Of a stretch of DNA of 64,000 bases, positions 33,833-43,019 are shown piece after piece. This DNA is from an uncultured Verrucomicrobia subdivision 3 bacterium. Its GTDB lineage: Bacteria; Verrucomicrobiota; Verrucomicrobiia; Limisphaerales; UBA11358. Within the stretch, counting starts at the first letter, position 1. Each line of letters starts with the position of its first letter. Location of the stretch: NCBI GenBank assembly GCA_903858275.1, contig CAIOIC010000089.1:25140-89139 (forward strand), read 5' to 3'. The notes beneath the pieces were generated by a model. It did not search any database, was not told the origin of the DNA, and saw nothing but the letters and a program-made list of their open reading frames with translations. The position numbers and the translations under genes were made by a program.

Positions 33833-34643
33833 AATGGCCGCCAAGCTGGTCCAGCGCGAAGTGCCGGCCGATCGGGTAGCTGTTTGAAATGGCCACCGTG
33901 ATGAAGTTTTTCGCGATTTCCACGGCCTGCGGCAAGTCGCAACCCAACGCCAGCGCGGCGCAAATCGCTGCAGAATAGGTGCAGCCGGTGCCATGCGTGG
34001 AAACGCCCCGCACAAACGGCGCGGACAACAGCAACTCGGTTTCGCCATCGAAAAAAACATCAATCGCCTCCCGGGAGTTTTTTAGGTGACCGCCCTTGAC
34101 CAAGGCCGCACAGCCGTAGCGCAAAACGATTTTGCGCGCGGCGGAGCGCAAATCTTCCGGCGAGGAGATTTTTTGTTCCGCGAGGATTTCCGCCTCGTCC
34201 AGATTCGGCGTGACGAGCGCGGCGAGCGGCAGAAGTTTTTCTTTCAAAACTTTTTCCGCCGAAGGTTTCAGCAAGCGGGCGCCGCTAGTGGAGATCATCA
34301 CAGGGTCTACGACCAGTTTTAAGTTTTGAGTTTTAAGTTTTGAGTTTCGAAAAATGCTCGCCACGGCCGAAATGTTTTCCGCCGAGAACAGCATTCCGGT
34401 TTTAACCGCCGAGGGCGGCAGCTCCGCAAAAACGGCCTCGATTTGCCGGCGCAACATTTTGGGCGAACACGGTTCCACACCGAGGACACGCTTCGGATTT
34501 TGCGCCGTGAGACAGGCGATGGCGCTGGTGCCGTGGACGCCAAGGGCGGCAAAGGTTTTCAGGTCAGCTTGAATACCGGCGCCGCCGCCGCTGTCGGAGC
34601 CGGCGATGGTCAGGGCGACGGGCCGTGGTCTGCGTTTTGTCAT
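33753..34643 (-). CDS. thiD: Hydroxymethylpyrimidine/phosphomethylpyrimidine kinase
   Basis: Ribokinase-fold enzyme of thiamine synthesis that phosphorylates HMP and HMP-P. ALTIAGSDSGGGAGIQADLKTF is the substrate/Mg site and VSTHGTGCTYSAAICAALALG is the GTGC catalytic/anion-hole motif. Residues about 100-110 (NSKLKTQNLKL) come from four 7-base units (34317-34344) and are extra, just before VVDPVMISTSG. The last ~27 codons overlap the convergent subtilase gene and are not conserved, so the original stop may have been lost. No TPP riboswitch is recognisable upstream. Confidence 0.9.
   Translation of the reverse strand: MTKRRPRPVALTIAGSDSGGGAGIQADLKTFAALGVHGTSAIACLTAQNPKRVLGVEPCSPKMLRRQIEAVFAELPPSAVKTGMLFSAENISAVASIFRNSKLKTQNLKLVVDPVMISTSGARLLKPSAEKVLKEKLLPLAALVTPNLDEAEILAEQKISSPEDLRSAARKIVLRYGCAALVKGGHLKNSREAIDVFFDGETELLLSAPFVRGVSTHGTGCTYSAAICAALALGCDLPQAVEIAKNFITVAISNSYPIGRHFALDQLGGHFKNPDCAGGKTGKHSSPAKSGCSCCS
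34317..34344. repeat. Heptamer array TTTTAAG/TTTTGAG x4 inside thiD
   Basis: TTTTAAG TTTTGAG TTTTAAG TTTTGAG in tandem; read on the minus strand as SKLKTQNLKL. Confidence 0.93.
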
Positions 34644-34670
34644 GCGCAGAATTTAGCGGAGGCACGGACA

Positions 34671-34691
34671 ACTTGAAACTTGGAACTTACC
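34671..34691. repeat. Heptamer array upstream of polX
   Basis: ACTTGAA ACTTGGA ACTTACC, three degenerate heptamers ending 16 bases before the polX start, in the short divergent thiD/polX gap. Confidence 0.65.
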
Positions 34692-34707
34692 CCGCCATCT
34701 TGGGGGC

Positions 34708-36438
34708 ATGGACAAAGCCAAAGTTGCGGAGATTATCGGCGAAATCGGCATGCTGCTGGAATTGAAGGGCGAAAATCCGTTCAAAACCCGCGCCTACGCC
34801 AACGGCGCACGAATCATCGAAGGATTGAATGAGCCGCTGGCGAAGCTGGTGGCGGAAAAACGGCTGGCCGAAATCAAGGGCATCGGCGCGGCGCTGGAGC
34901 AGAAAATCACGGAGCTGGTAGAGACGGGGAAACTGAAATACTACAAGGAGTTAAAGGGTTCGATTCCACCGGGATTGCTGGAAATGCTGGAGATTTCCGG
35001 TCTTGGCCCGAAAAAGATTCAAGCACTGAACAAGAAGCTCGGCATTGATTCGATTGAAAAACTGGAAGCCGAGTGCAAGGCCGGCAAGGTGGCGGAGCTG
35101 GACGGTTTCGGCGAGAAGACGCAGGCGAATATTTTGGAAGGCATCGCACTGAAACGGACTTATGCCAGCAAGCATCTGCTGAGCGACGCGTGGCGGGCGG
35201 CGGAGCCGTTGCTGGAAAACTTGCGACAGCATCCCGACGTAATCCGATGCAGCACGGCTGGGAGTTTGCGGCGGTTCAAGGAGGTCATCGGCGACATTGA
35301 TTTGCTGGCATCGTCGAAACACGCGGCGAGCGTCATTGAATTTTTTGTTTCGCAGCCGGGCATTGTGAAGGTGCTGGCGAAAGGCGAAACGAAGGCAAGC
35401 GTGATTTTAGAGGGCGGCATCCAGTGCGACCTGCGGGTGGTGAGCGATGCGGAATTTCCATTCGCTCTGGCCTATTTCACCGGCAGCAAGGAACACAACA
35501 TTGTGATGCGGCAACGGGCGATCCAGCGCGGTTGGCGGCTGAATGAATACGGCTTGTTCAAGTCGAAGGAAGAAACGCGCGACGCCAAGCTGCTCGTGCC
35601 GTGCAAATCGGAGGAAGACATTTTCGCCAAGCTGGACCTGGCTTTTGTGCCGCCGGAACTGCGCGAGGATCACAGAGAATTTTCAGCGGCAGAAAATAAT
35701 GAGTTGCCAAAGCTGGTTGAGTGGTCGGATTTGAAAGGCGCGCTGCACAACCATTCAAATTGGAGCGACGGGCACGACACACTGGAGGAAATCGCGGAGT
35801 TCATGGACGGTCTGGGGCTTGAATACTGGGCCATCACCGACCACTCCAAGTCATCGTATCAGGCGAATGGGCTGGAGGCGACGCGGTTGCGGCAACAGAT
35901 GGCGGAAATAAAAAAAATAAATGCGCGACTGGCCGGTGAAGGCCGGGATTTCCGGCTGTTGACGGGCAGTGAAGTGGACATTTTGAAGGACCGGCTGGAT
36001 TTCGACGATGATGTGCTCGCGGAACTGGAAGTAGTGGTCGCCAGTCTCCATGTTCCGTCGAGCCGCGAGGCGGAAAACACTAAACGGCTGATTCGCGCGG
36101 CGGAAAATCCGTTGGTCCATATTCTCGGTCATCCGACGGGACGACTGCTGCTGGAGCGCGAGCCGTATCCGGTCAACATTTCGGCGGTGATTGACGCCTG
36201 TGCGGCAACGGGAACATGGATTGAGTTGAACTGCAATCCGCATCGGATGGATTTGGACTGGCGCAACTGGCTCTATGCCAAGAGCAAAGGGGTAAAATGC
36301 GCCATTAATCCCGACGCGCACCGGAATATGCATGCCGGTTTTTTACGGCTAGGGGCAGGCATTGCCAGGAAAGGCTGGCTGCAAAAGACGGACGTGGTGA
36401 ACACGCTGTCGTTAAAATCATTAGTTTCTGAATTGTAA
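34708..36438 (+). CDS. polX: DNA polymerase/3'-5' exonuclease PolX
   Basis: 576 residues, the usual size for bacterial PolX. Order: 8-kDa-like helical domain with helix-hairpin-helix motifs (IKGIGAALEQKI, ISGLGPKKIQAL), palm with GSLRRFKEVIGDIDLLAS (GD.D metal ligands), then a C-terminal PHP domain starting at ALHNHSNWSDGHDT and ending INPDAHRN, which provides Mn2+-dependent exonuclease activity. The role is gap filling in base-excision or end-joining repair. It is divergent from thiD. Confidence 0.93.
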   Translation: MDKAKVAEIIGEIGMLLELKGENPFKTRAYANGARIIEGLNEPLAKLVAEKRLAEIKGIGAALEQKITELVETGKLKYYKELKGSIPPGLLEMLEISGLGPKKIQALNKKLGIDSIEKLEAECKAGKVAELDGFGEKTQANILEGIALKRTYASKHLLSDAWRAAEPLLENLRQHPDVIRCSTAGSLRRFKEVIGDIDLLASSKHAASVIEFFVSQPGIVKVLAKGETKASVILEGGIQCDLRVVSDAEFPFALAYFTGSKEHNIVMRQRAIQRGWRLNEYGLFKSKEETRDAKLLVPCKSEEDIFAKLDLAFVPPELREDHREFSAAENNELPKLVEWSDLKGALHNHSNWSDGHDTLEEIAEFMDGLGLEYWAITDHSKSSYQANGLEATRLRQQMAEIKKINARLAGEGRDFRLLTGSEVDILKDRLDFDDDVLAELEVVVASLHVPSSREAENTKRLIRAAENPLVHILGHPTGRLLLEREPYPVNISAVIDACAATGTWIELNCNPHRMDLDWRNWLYAKSKGVKCAINPDAHRNMHAGFLRLGAGIARKGWLQKTDVVNTLSLKSLVSEL

Positions 36439-36525
36439 CAATAGATTTCTACAATAGTAGTATAGCATGTCGATTGATTTGAATTAATGCATGGGGCAAC
36501 AAAGGATTAATGAGATAAATATATT

Positions 36526-36555
36526 TTGACGAGTCGCTTGGCAGACTGTTAGACT
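36526..36555 (+). promoter_or_regulatory. Putative sigma-70-type promoter for the exopolysaccharide operon
   Basis: TTGACG at 36526-36531 and TAGACT at 36550-36555, spacer 18 bases, in an AT-rich stretch 75 bases before the beta-barrel gene. The -35 box is good and the -10 box weak. It is a single-sequence guess. Confidence 0.3.
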
Positions 36556-36630
36556 TCAAACTAATTCGGCTATGGGCGCTTTTTTTGAATGGCATACGTC
36601 GCACATGGTCAAAAGAAAATTCAGATTTAT

Positions 36631-38043
36631 ATGAAGAAAGTTTTTGTCTCTGCCGGAATGTTGGTAGCGGGTTTTGCCGGACTGCAAACAGCACTGGCCG
36701 CGGGGCCGGACCTGGTTTCGCCCAAGGCGTGGAATGTATCCGCAACCCTTCGCGGCTTTTACGACGACAATTATAACATCTCCGGCACTGGTAGAGGCAG
36801 CTTCGGGGCAGAGCTTGTGCCAACGATTTCCCTGCATGTCCCCATGAGGCAAACCGATTTCGGGATGCGCTACACTTACGGGCTTTATTATTATCAAGAT
36901 CGGGATGCCGCAGGAATGGATCCGTTTGACCAGACCCATCAGTTGAATCTCTGGCTGGATCACGCCTTCAACCAACGCTGGAAAGCAAATATTACTGATA
37001 CCGTGGCCGTTGGTCAGGAGCCGGAATTACTAAGGTCAACGTCAGGGGGGGGGGCGGCTGTGCCTTACCGCGTTTCAGGCAACAACCTGGCCAATCACGC
37101 AACTGCCACCTTGAGCACGGAATGGACCCGCCTCTTCAGCACTTCGCTCAGCTATGGCAATAATTTTTACGATTACGAAAACAGTGGAACGACTTTAGGC
37201 GGGATAGCTCCAACACCGCAATTTCCACCGCAATTTCCGATTTTGCCAGTTGGCACACCCGGCGGTTCAGGTTTTCAAGCTCTGTCAGCAAACCCCACTT
37301 TAGCGGGCACATTAAACCGGATTGAGCAGAATATATCCCTGGATTTACAGTGGCATTTTAGACCGGAGACCATTGGCTTTGTCGGATATAATTTTAGCTG
37401 GGTGAATTACATCGGAAACGAGCCGATCGGCGTTTTCAATTATTACAACTCGACTTATCCGGCGCTTTCATCACCCCATTCGGTGGTTTACCGCAGCGAT
37501 TCCCGCGACAGCTATTCTCACTACGCCTACCTCGGTGTGCAGCATCAATTTTCCGCCAACTTGAGTGGCTCCGTTAGAGGCGGTGTTTCTTACACGGACA
37601 GCTACAACGATCCATTGCAAGCAACGACATCGCTCGCCCCCTATGCGGATTTGTCGTTAAGCTACACCTACATTCCGGGCAGCTATGTTCAGCTTGGATT
37701 CACGCATGACATCAACGCCACCGATATAGCGTCAGTTAACTCCGTCACAGGTTCGTTGACGCAATATCAGGAAAGCTCCGTGATTTACGCAAGCCTCAAT
37801 CACCGGATCAATCCCCGATTGCTAGGCACCATCATCGGCCGCTGCCAATATTCGACCTATCAGGGTGGTGTCAGCGACAGTGTCTCCGACACGGATTTCA
37901 GCCTCGGCGTCAATCTGCGTTATCAGTTTAACACCCACTTCTCAGCCGATGTCGGCTATAACTTCGACAACCTGACCTCTGGCATTGATGGCCGCACTTA
38001 TTCGCGCAACCGGGTCTATTTGGGTCTGGGTGCAAATTATTAA
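36631..38043 (+). CDS. Outer-membrane beta-barrel protein of exopolysaccharide locus
   Basis: A cleavable signal peptide (MKKVFVSAGMLVAGFAGLQTALA) precedes a protein rich in alternating aromatic/polar strands (YTYGLYYYQDRD, LQWHFRPETIGFVGYNFSWV, SADVGYNFDNLTSG) ending in YLGLGANY, a C-terminal aromatic as in outer-membrane barrels. Similar barrels precede exopolysaccharide export genes in many Gram-negatives. A homopolymer of ten G at 37045-37054 encodes Gly-Gly-Gly-Ala near residue 140 and could slip, switching the frame on and off. 80 bases separate it from the kinase gene. Confidence 0.78.
   Translation: MKKVFVSAGMLVAGFAGLQTALAAGPDLVSPKAWNVSATLRGFYDDNYNISGTGRGSFGAELVPTISLHVPMRQTDFGMRYTYGLYYYQDRDAAGMDPFDQTHQLNLWLDHAFNQRWKANITDTVAVGQEPELLRSTSGGGAAVPYRVSGNNLANHATATLSTEWTRLFSTSLSYGNNFYDYENSGTTLGGIAPTPQFPPQFPILPVGTPGGSGFQALSANPTLAGTLNRIEQNISLDLQWHFRPETIGFVGYNFSWVNYIGNEPIGVFNYYNSTYPALSSPHSVVYRSDSRDSYSHYAYLGVQHQFSANLSGSVRGGVSYTDSYNDPLQATTSLAPYADLSLSYTYIPGSYVQLGFTHDINATDIASVNSVTGSLTQYQESSVIYASLNHRINPRLLGTIIGRCQYSTYQGGVSDSVSDTDFSLGVNLRYQFNTHFSADVGYNFDNLTSGIDGRTYSRNRVYLGLGANY
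37045..37054. repeat. G10 homopolymer tract inside the beta-barrel gene
   Basis: Ten consecutive G in codons 139-142. Tracts of this length in surface-protein genes are classic contingency loci. Confidence 0.9.
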
Positions 38044-38123
38044 GTGGAAATCTGACATAAACATGGTTTGAACACCAGGTTGGGAGCCGAGTCTAACGAA
38101 GGCTCCCATTATTTTTTAGACAT

Positions 38124-40283
38124 ATGGAACAAGAAAAAACTTTTACGCCGCCAGAAGCCCGGGTGCATTTTTTGGATTACTGGCGGGTCATTCGCATTCG
38201 CAAGGCGATTATCATCACGGTGTTTCTTATCACCGCCATCATCGCCACGGCGGTGACCTTCATTCTGCCGGAGTCCTTCGCCAGCACCTGCCGCATCAAG
38301 GTGGAAAACGACTTTACCGACACCTTGGGATCCAGTGCCATAACGCCTTCAATGATGCCGTATGACCCCTATTTCATCCAAACGACCTTTGAAATCATGC
38401 AGTCGCAACTGGTGCTGAGCAACGTCATCAGCGCCATGAATTTGAACATCGAATGGGGCAAAAAATATTTTAACGGTGAAACGCTCAAGACGGCAGAAAC
38501 CATGACCATCCTCAAGGGACGCATGAGCCTCGCCCCCGTGCGCAACACCAAACTCATCGCCATCACGGTTTATAGCGATGACGCCAAGGAAGCCGCCGTG
38601 CTGGCCAATACCATTGCCGCCGCCTATAAAGCCTATCGGCTGGAGTCGCGACAACAGGTGGTATCTAAAGGGCTTGAAGCCTTAAAGGAACAATACCAAC
38701 AAGAGGAACTCCAGATTCAGGCCACCCAGCAGAAGGTAGACAAACTGCGGCATGAACTGGGCATCAATGAAAACACCGCCAATGCCGCCGGTCCCACCCC
38801 GACTCTCAACAGCGACGAACTGCAAAAAATTCACGCGCAAATGCTCGATGGCGAACACAACTACAAGGAATCCCTGTCGCTGCTGGACGAACTAAAGGCG
38901 CAGGACAAAATGAAATTGCGCGACGTCCTGCCGCGGGCCTACCCCGATCCAGCCTTGTCCAGCATGCTCGACCAGCTGCATGAGGCGCAGCGCAAACGGG
39001 CGGCCCTGGTCATTGATTATGCCACCAACAACCTGAACGTCGCCCGCGTGGACACCCTGGTAGAAACTTTAAACCGGCAGATTGACGACTGCGTGGCCGG
39101 AATCATGATTGGCCTCACCAGTCAGGTGCATTCCAAGAAAGCCGCCTTGGACGCCCTTGGCCTAAAAGTCGAGGAAGCCAAGGCGAAAGACCTGCTGGAA
39201 GCCGCCAAGAACCAGCCGTACTACGACGCCAAACGGGATTTGGAACAGCGCCGGGACATGCACAAATTGCTCTATTCGAAAATCAAGGCGGAGGAACTCG
39301 ATATCGCCATGCCCAAATCCTTCATGGTGCAGATCACTGACAACGCGGAACCCGGCAAAGCTCCAGTCAAACCGAACAAGACCGTCAACATCGTCCTCGG
39401 CCTCATTTTTGGACTTATCATGGGCGTCGGCCTCGCATTTTTCATCGAATACCTCGACACCAGCGTGAAAACGATTGACGACGTGGAACGCATGTTCCAA
39501 GCCCCGGTGCTCGGCGTCATTCCCCAAAACATAGGATACTTGATTGAGGAGGGAACCGAGAGCAAACACGCCGAAGCCTACCGCGTGCTGCGCACCAACC
39601 TCCTCTTCTCCCGCAAGGATGAAAAATTCAACACGATTGTCGTTGTCAGCGCCGGTGCCGGCGAAGGCAAATCTACCACCACCATCAATCTGGCCACCGT
39701 CTTCGCCCAGTCCGGCAACCGGGTTTTGATTGTGGACTCCGACCTGCGCCGCCCCACGATGCATAAACTGTTCAAGGTGGCCAACAACCTCGGCTTAACC
39801 AATTACCTGCTCAAGCAAAACACAGTCGCCGAAGTCGTCCAGACCACGTCGGTGCCGAACCTCGACTTCATGGCCAGCGGCAAGTTACCCAACAGTTCGA
39901 TGGGCATTCTCGGCTCCGCCCAGATGAAGGAAATGATCGCGGAACTCAAGCAGCGGTATGATTTCATCTTCTTCGATTCACCGCCCATCCTCGGCGTCAG
40001 CGACGCATCCATTCTCGCCAGCGAAGTGGATCTCGTGATGCAAGTTGTCCAATACCGCCGCTACCCGCAGCCGATGACCATTCGCGCCAAGCAGATGATT
40101 GAAAAAGTCGGCGGCAACCTCGTCGGCATCGTCCTCAACAACATCAATATGTCCCAGGACGAAGGCTATTATTACTACAGCGGCTACTACCACGACTACT
40201 ACTACAACCGCAACTCCGGCGAACAGGAATCCGCCGCACTGCCCGCTGGTGATACCGGAAAAAATATTAACCGAGTCACATGA
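38124..40283 (+). CDS. Polysaccharide co-polymerase/tyrosine autokinase (Wzc-like)
   Basis: 719 residues. An N-terminal Wzz domain (helix at about 30-53, IIITVFLITAIIATAVTFIL), a long coiled-coil periplasmic part, and a second helix (TVNIVLGLIFGLIMGVGLAF) lead to the cytoplasmic BY-kinase: Walker A SAGAGEGKSTTTINLA, Walker A' VLIVDSDLRRPTMHKLF and Walker B DFIFFDSPP. The C-terminus has a tyrosine cluster (YYYYSGYYHDYYY), the autophosphorylation tail. Its role is control of chain length and export of a surface polysaccharide with the Wza-like protein encoded next, whose ATG overlaps this stop (ATGA). Confidence 0.93.
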   Translation: MEQEKTFTPPEARVHFLDYWRVIRIRKAIIITVFLITAIIATAVTFILPESFASTCRIKVENDFTDTLGSSAITPSMMPYDPYFIQTTFEIMQSQLVLSNVISAMNLNIEWGKKYFNGETLKTAETMTILKGRMSLAPVRNTKLIAITVYSDDAKEAAVLANTIAAAYKAYRLESRQQVVSKGLEALKEQYQQEELQIQATQQKVDKLRHELGINENTANAAGPTPTLNSDELQKIHAQMLDGEHNYKESLSLLDELKAQDKMKLRDVLPRAYPDPALSSMLDQLHEAQRKRAALVIDYATNNLNVARVDTLVETLNRQIDDCVAGIMIGLTSQVHSKKAALDALGLKVEEAKAKDLLEAAKNQPYYDAKRDLEQRRDMHKLLYSKIKAEELDIAMPKSFMVQITDNAEPGKAPVKPNKTVNIVLGLIFGLIMGVGLAFFIEYLDTSVKTIDDVERMFQAPVLGVIPQNIGYLIEEGTESKHAEAYRVLRTNLLFSRKDEKFNTIVVVSAGAGEGKSTTTINLATVFAQSGNRVLIVDSDLRRPTMHKLFKVANNLGLTNYLLKQNTVAEVVQTTSVPNLDFMASGKLPNSSMGILGSAQMKEMIAELKQRYDFIFFDSPPILGVSDASILASEVDLVMQVVQYRRYPQPMTIRAKQMIEKVGGNLVGIVLNNINMSQDEGYYYYSGYYHDYYYNRNSGEQESAALPAGDTGKNINRVT

Positions 40284-40924
40284 ACCAAAAACATTTTCCG
40301 CCAATGAAATCAAAATTGTTTCGGTTTATTTCTCACCGCCTGTTGCTAATCCTGCCCTTGCTCGCGCTCCTCTTTTCAGGCTGCGCCAGCCCCGACAACT
40401 CCGCCGTCATGGCCCCGCCTCCCGCCAATTATCCCGGCGACCCGGCGGTGGCCCGGCTGCATGTTGGCGACACGATCACCGTGCACTTGGACGGCTTGCC
40501 GGAAGTTATTGTTCCGCACGAAGAATCCATCAAGGAAGACGGCACCATCAACCTCGACCTGATCGGCCGGGTCAAGGCGGCCGGTCAAACCGCTGGTGAA
40601 TTACAGGATACCATCCACAACCTTTACGTTCCCAAATATTACACCCACGTCACGGTCACCGTGAAAACCGGCGACCGCGTCTTTTACGTCCGCGGTGAAA
40701 TCAAATCCCCCGGCCGTCAGATCTATGTCGGTCAAATCACCGTAACAAAAGCTATCACCTCCGCCGGCGACTTCACCGACTTTGCCAACCGCAAAAAAGT
40801 CGTCCTCACCCGCGCCAATGGACAGCGCTTCAAGCTCAACTGCAACACCATTCTCGACGGCAAGGCTCCGGATCCCCAGGTTTACCCCGGCGACCAGATC
40901 GAAGTCACCCGCCGCGCATTCTGA
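40280..40924 (+). CDS. Polysaccharide export outer-membrane lipoprotein (Wza-like)
   Basis: 214 residues. A lipoprotein signal ends LLALLFSGCASPDNS (lipobox FSGC). Then come a poly_export (PES) domain (RLHVGDTITVHLDGLP, EESIKEDGTINLDLIGRVKAAG) and an SLBB domain (RVFYVRGEIKSPGRQIYVG, ITVTKAITSAGDF). It is shorter than E. coli Wza (~380), as is common for single-SLBB exporters. It is translationally coupled to the kinase upstream and the FHA protein downstream (TGATG). Confidence 0.92.
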   Translation: MNQKHFPPMKSKLFRFISHRLLLILPLLALLFSGCASPDNSAVMAPPPANYPGDPAVARLHVGDTITVHLDGLPEVIVPHEESIKEDGTINLDLIGRVKAAGQTAGELQDTIHNLYVPKYYTHVTVTVKTGDRVFYVRGEIKSPGRQIYVGQITVTKAITSAGDFTDFANRKKVVLTRANGQRFKLNCNTILDGKAPDPQVYPGDQIEVTRRAF

Positions 40925-41313
40925 TGGTTCAGATCCGCATTCTTTCCGGCAAAACGGCGGGCAACATTCACGTCGCCCGCCGTTTTCCATTTCGCATCGG
41001 GCGGGCGGCGGGCAATGAATTGCAGTTGGACGATGAAGGCGTCTGGGACTATCACCTGGTCCTGGAAGTCCAAAAAACCGAAGGCTTCACCGTAAAAACC
41101 GTCTCGGACGCCTTTGTCGCCATCAACGAACATCCGCAAACCTCCGCGCGGCTTCGCAACGGCGACATCCTCTCCTTTGGTTCCGCCAAGCTTCAGTTCT
41201 GGCTGGCCGCCCCGAAGCAGCAGGGCTTGCGTCTCCGCGAACTCTCCGTCTGGCTCCTGCTCGCCACCGTCACCGCCTTCCAGTTCGTCCTGATTTATCG
41301 GCTGCTTCGTTGA
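40924..41313 (+). CDS. FHA-domain protein with C-terminal membrane anchor
   Basis: 129 residues. An FHA domain covers about residues 1-95: FRIGRAAGNELQLDD (the G-R strand), WDYHLVLEV in place of the usual S-x-x-H, and AFVAINEH with RLRNGDILSFG. A helix (VWLLLATVTAFQFVLIYRLL) ends the protein, an unusual tail anchor. FHA domains bind phosphothreonine, so it may sense Ser/Thr phosphorylation and link it to the exopolysaccharide machinery. Its start overlaps the previous stop by one base (TGATG). Confidence 0.82.
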   Translation: MVQIRILSGKTAGNIHVARRFPFRIGRAAGNELQLDDEGVWDYHLVLEVQKTEGFTVKTVSDAFVAINEHPQTSARLRNGDILSFGSAKLQFWLAAPKQQGLRLRELSVWLLLATVTAFQFVLIYRLLR

Positions 41314-41349
41314 GGCTGGTGGGGTGAGCGTCCTCGTGAGCCGTCAAAA

Positions 41350-41378
41350 CAAAAAACCGCACGATATGCTCGTGCGGC
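41350..41378 (-). terminator. Rho-independent terminator of purH
   Basis: Stem CCGCACGA/TCGTGCGG (41357-41364 and 41370-41377) with a 5-base loop; on the minus strand it is followed by TTTTTTGTTTT. It may also stop the plus-strand operon weakly. Confidence 0.8.
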
Positions 41379-41399
41379 TTGAAAATTCCGAGGGTCAAA

Positions 41400-42956
41400 T
41401 CAATGACGGAAATGCCGCGCGCCGGTGAACGCCATCGCCAGGCCACGGGCATCCGCTGCGGCGATGACTTCAGCGTCTTTCACCGAACCGCCGGGCTGAA
41501 TCGCCGCGGTCGCGCCCGCTTCGGCGGCGGCAATGAGTCCGTCGGGGAACGGGAAGAACGCGTCACTACACACCACGCTACCGGCGAGCGACAGTTTAGC
41601 CTCGCCAGCCTTCCACACCGCGATGCGGCTGGAATCCACGCGGCTCATCTGGCCGGCGCCGGTGCCGAGGGTGCGACCTTCGCCGACGTAAAGAATCGCG
41701 TTGGATTTAAGGTGTTTCACCACGCGCCAACCGAACAGCATCGCCTTCAGCTCCGCTTCGGTAGGCTGCCGTTTCGTGACGATCTTCAAATCCGCCACCG
41801 CCGTCACCTTCAAATCGCGCTGCTGGAGCAGGAACGAATCCGCGCCGACGCTACGAACGTCCCACGGCGGCGCCGAGAGCGGGCATTTCTGGATTTGTAG
41901 CAGGCGTAGATTTTTCTTCTTCTGCAAAATCGCCAGCGCCTCGGCCGAAAATTCCGGAGCAACGATAACCTCGCTGAAGATTTCCGCGATGGCCGCGGCA
42001 CACGCGGCGTCAAGGGTCTGGTTCACGGCGATGATGCCGCCGAACGGCGCCTGCTTGTCCGTGGCGAACGCCTTGTCCCATGCCTCGCGCAGGTTCTCAC
42101 CCTGCCCCACGCCGCACGGATTCGTATGCTTCAGAATCGCCAGCGTTGGCCCGTCCTGGCGAAACTCGGCGATGAGCGCGGTTGCCGCGGTGAGGTCTAA
42201 AATATTGTTATAGGACAGCTCCTTGCCGTGGAGCTGCTTGAAATAGTCGTGGAACCTGCCGTAGAGCGCGGCGGTCTGGTGCGGATTTTCACCGTAGCGC
42301 AACGGCTGCGCAATCGGCGCGGAAATCGTCAGCACTTGCGGCAGCGCCGATTTGTCGGCGGCGAATTCCTTTTGCAGATGCGCGGCGATGGCGGCATCGT
42401 AGGCGGCGGTGCGCGCATAGACTTTTGCGCAAAGCTTCCGGCGCAGTTCCAGCGTGGTGTTGCCGGTCTCGGAAATCTGTTTCGCCACCTCCGCGTAATC
42501 TGCCGGGTCAACGATGACGGTGACGCTATCATGATTTTTCGCCGCGCTGCGGAGCATCGAAGGGCCGCCAATGTCAATGTTTTCAATAGCATCGTGCAGT
42601 TTCACGTCCGGCTTGGCGACGGTGGCCTCGAACGGATAGAGGTTCACCACGACTAGATCAATTGGCTTAATAGAGTGTTGTTTTACCGCCACTTCGTGGG
42701 TGGCGTTGCCGCGGATGTAGAGCAAACCGCCGTGGACGAGCGGGTGCAAGGTTTTGACGCGACCGTCGAGCATTTCGGGAAAGCCGGTGTGATCGCTGAT
42801 GTCCTTTACCACCAGGCCGGCTTCGCGGAGCGCCTTGGCGGTGCCGCCGGTGGAGATGAGCTCGACGCCTTGGGCGGCGAGGATTTGGGCAAAGGCCACG
42901 AGGCCGGTTTTGTCGGAAACGGAAAGCAATGCGCGTTGAATTTTCACGCGCGACAA
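41400..42956 (-). CDS. purH: Bifunctional AICAR formyltransferase/IMP cyclohydrolase
   Basis: 518 residues, the last two steps of IMP synthesis. The N-terminal MGS-like cyclohydrolase domain contains [31 protein letters not shown] and [15 protein letters not shown]. The C-terminal formyltransferase has [14 protein letters not shown] and [14 protein letters not shown] (Lys-His catalytic pair) and ends [12 protein letters not shown]. It is divergent from rpsA across a 265-base gap. Confidence 0.95.
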   Translation of the reverse strand: MSRVKIQRALLSVSDKTGLVAFAQILAAQGVELISTGGTAKALREAGLVVKDISDHTGFPEMLDGRVKTLHPLVHGGLLYIRGNATHEVAVKQHSIKPIDLVVVNLYPFEATVAKPDVKLHDAIENIDIGGPSMLRSAAKNHDSVTVIVDPADYAEVAKQISETGNTTLELRRKLCAKVYARTAAYDAAIAAHLQKEFAADKSALPQVLTISAPIAQPLRYGENPHQTAALYGRFHDYFKQLHGKELSYNNILDLTAATALIAEFRQDGPTLAILKHTNPCGVGQGENLREAWDKAFATDKQAPFGGIIAVNQTLDAACAAAIAEIFSEVIVAPEFSAEALAILQKKKNLRLLQIQKCPLSAPPWDVRSVGADSFLLQQRDLKVTAVADLKIVTKRQPTEAELKAMLFGWRVVKHLKSNAILYVGEGRTLGTGAGQMSRVDSSRIAVWKAGEAKLSLAGSVVCSDAFFPFPDGLIAAAEAGATAAIQPGGSVKDAEVIAAADARGLAMAFTGARHFRH

Positions 42957-43019
42957 AATCTACGAAACTTGCCGCCGCCGCAATCGGTAAATTGAATCCG
43001 GGCCGGTAAGTCAGATATC

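Noticed and set aside
34644..34707. A TPP riboswitch before thiD
   Set aside because: The gap is only 64 bases and holds a heptamer repeat; no THI-box sequence is visible.
34955..34975. A tRNA T-loop-like GGTTCGATTCC
   Set aside because: It lies in the polX coding frame and no acceptor or anticodon stem can be drawn around it.
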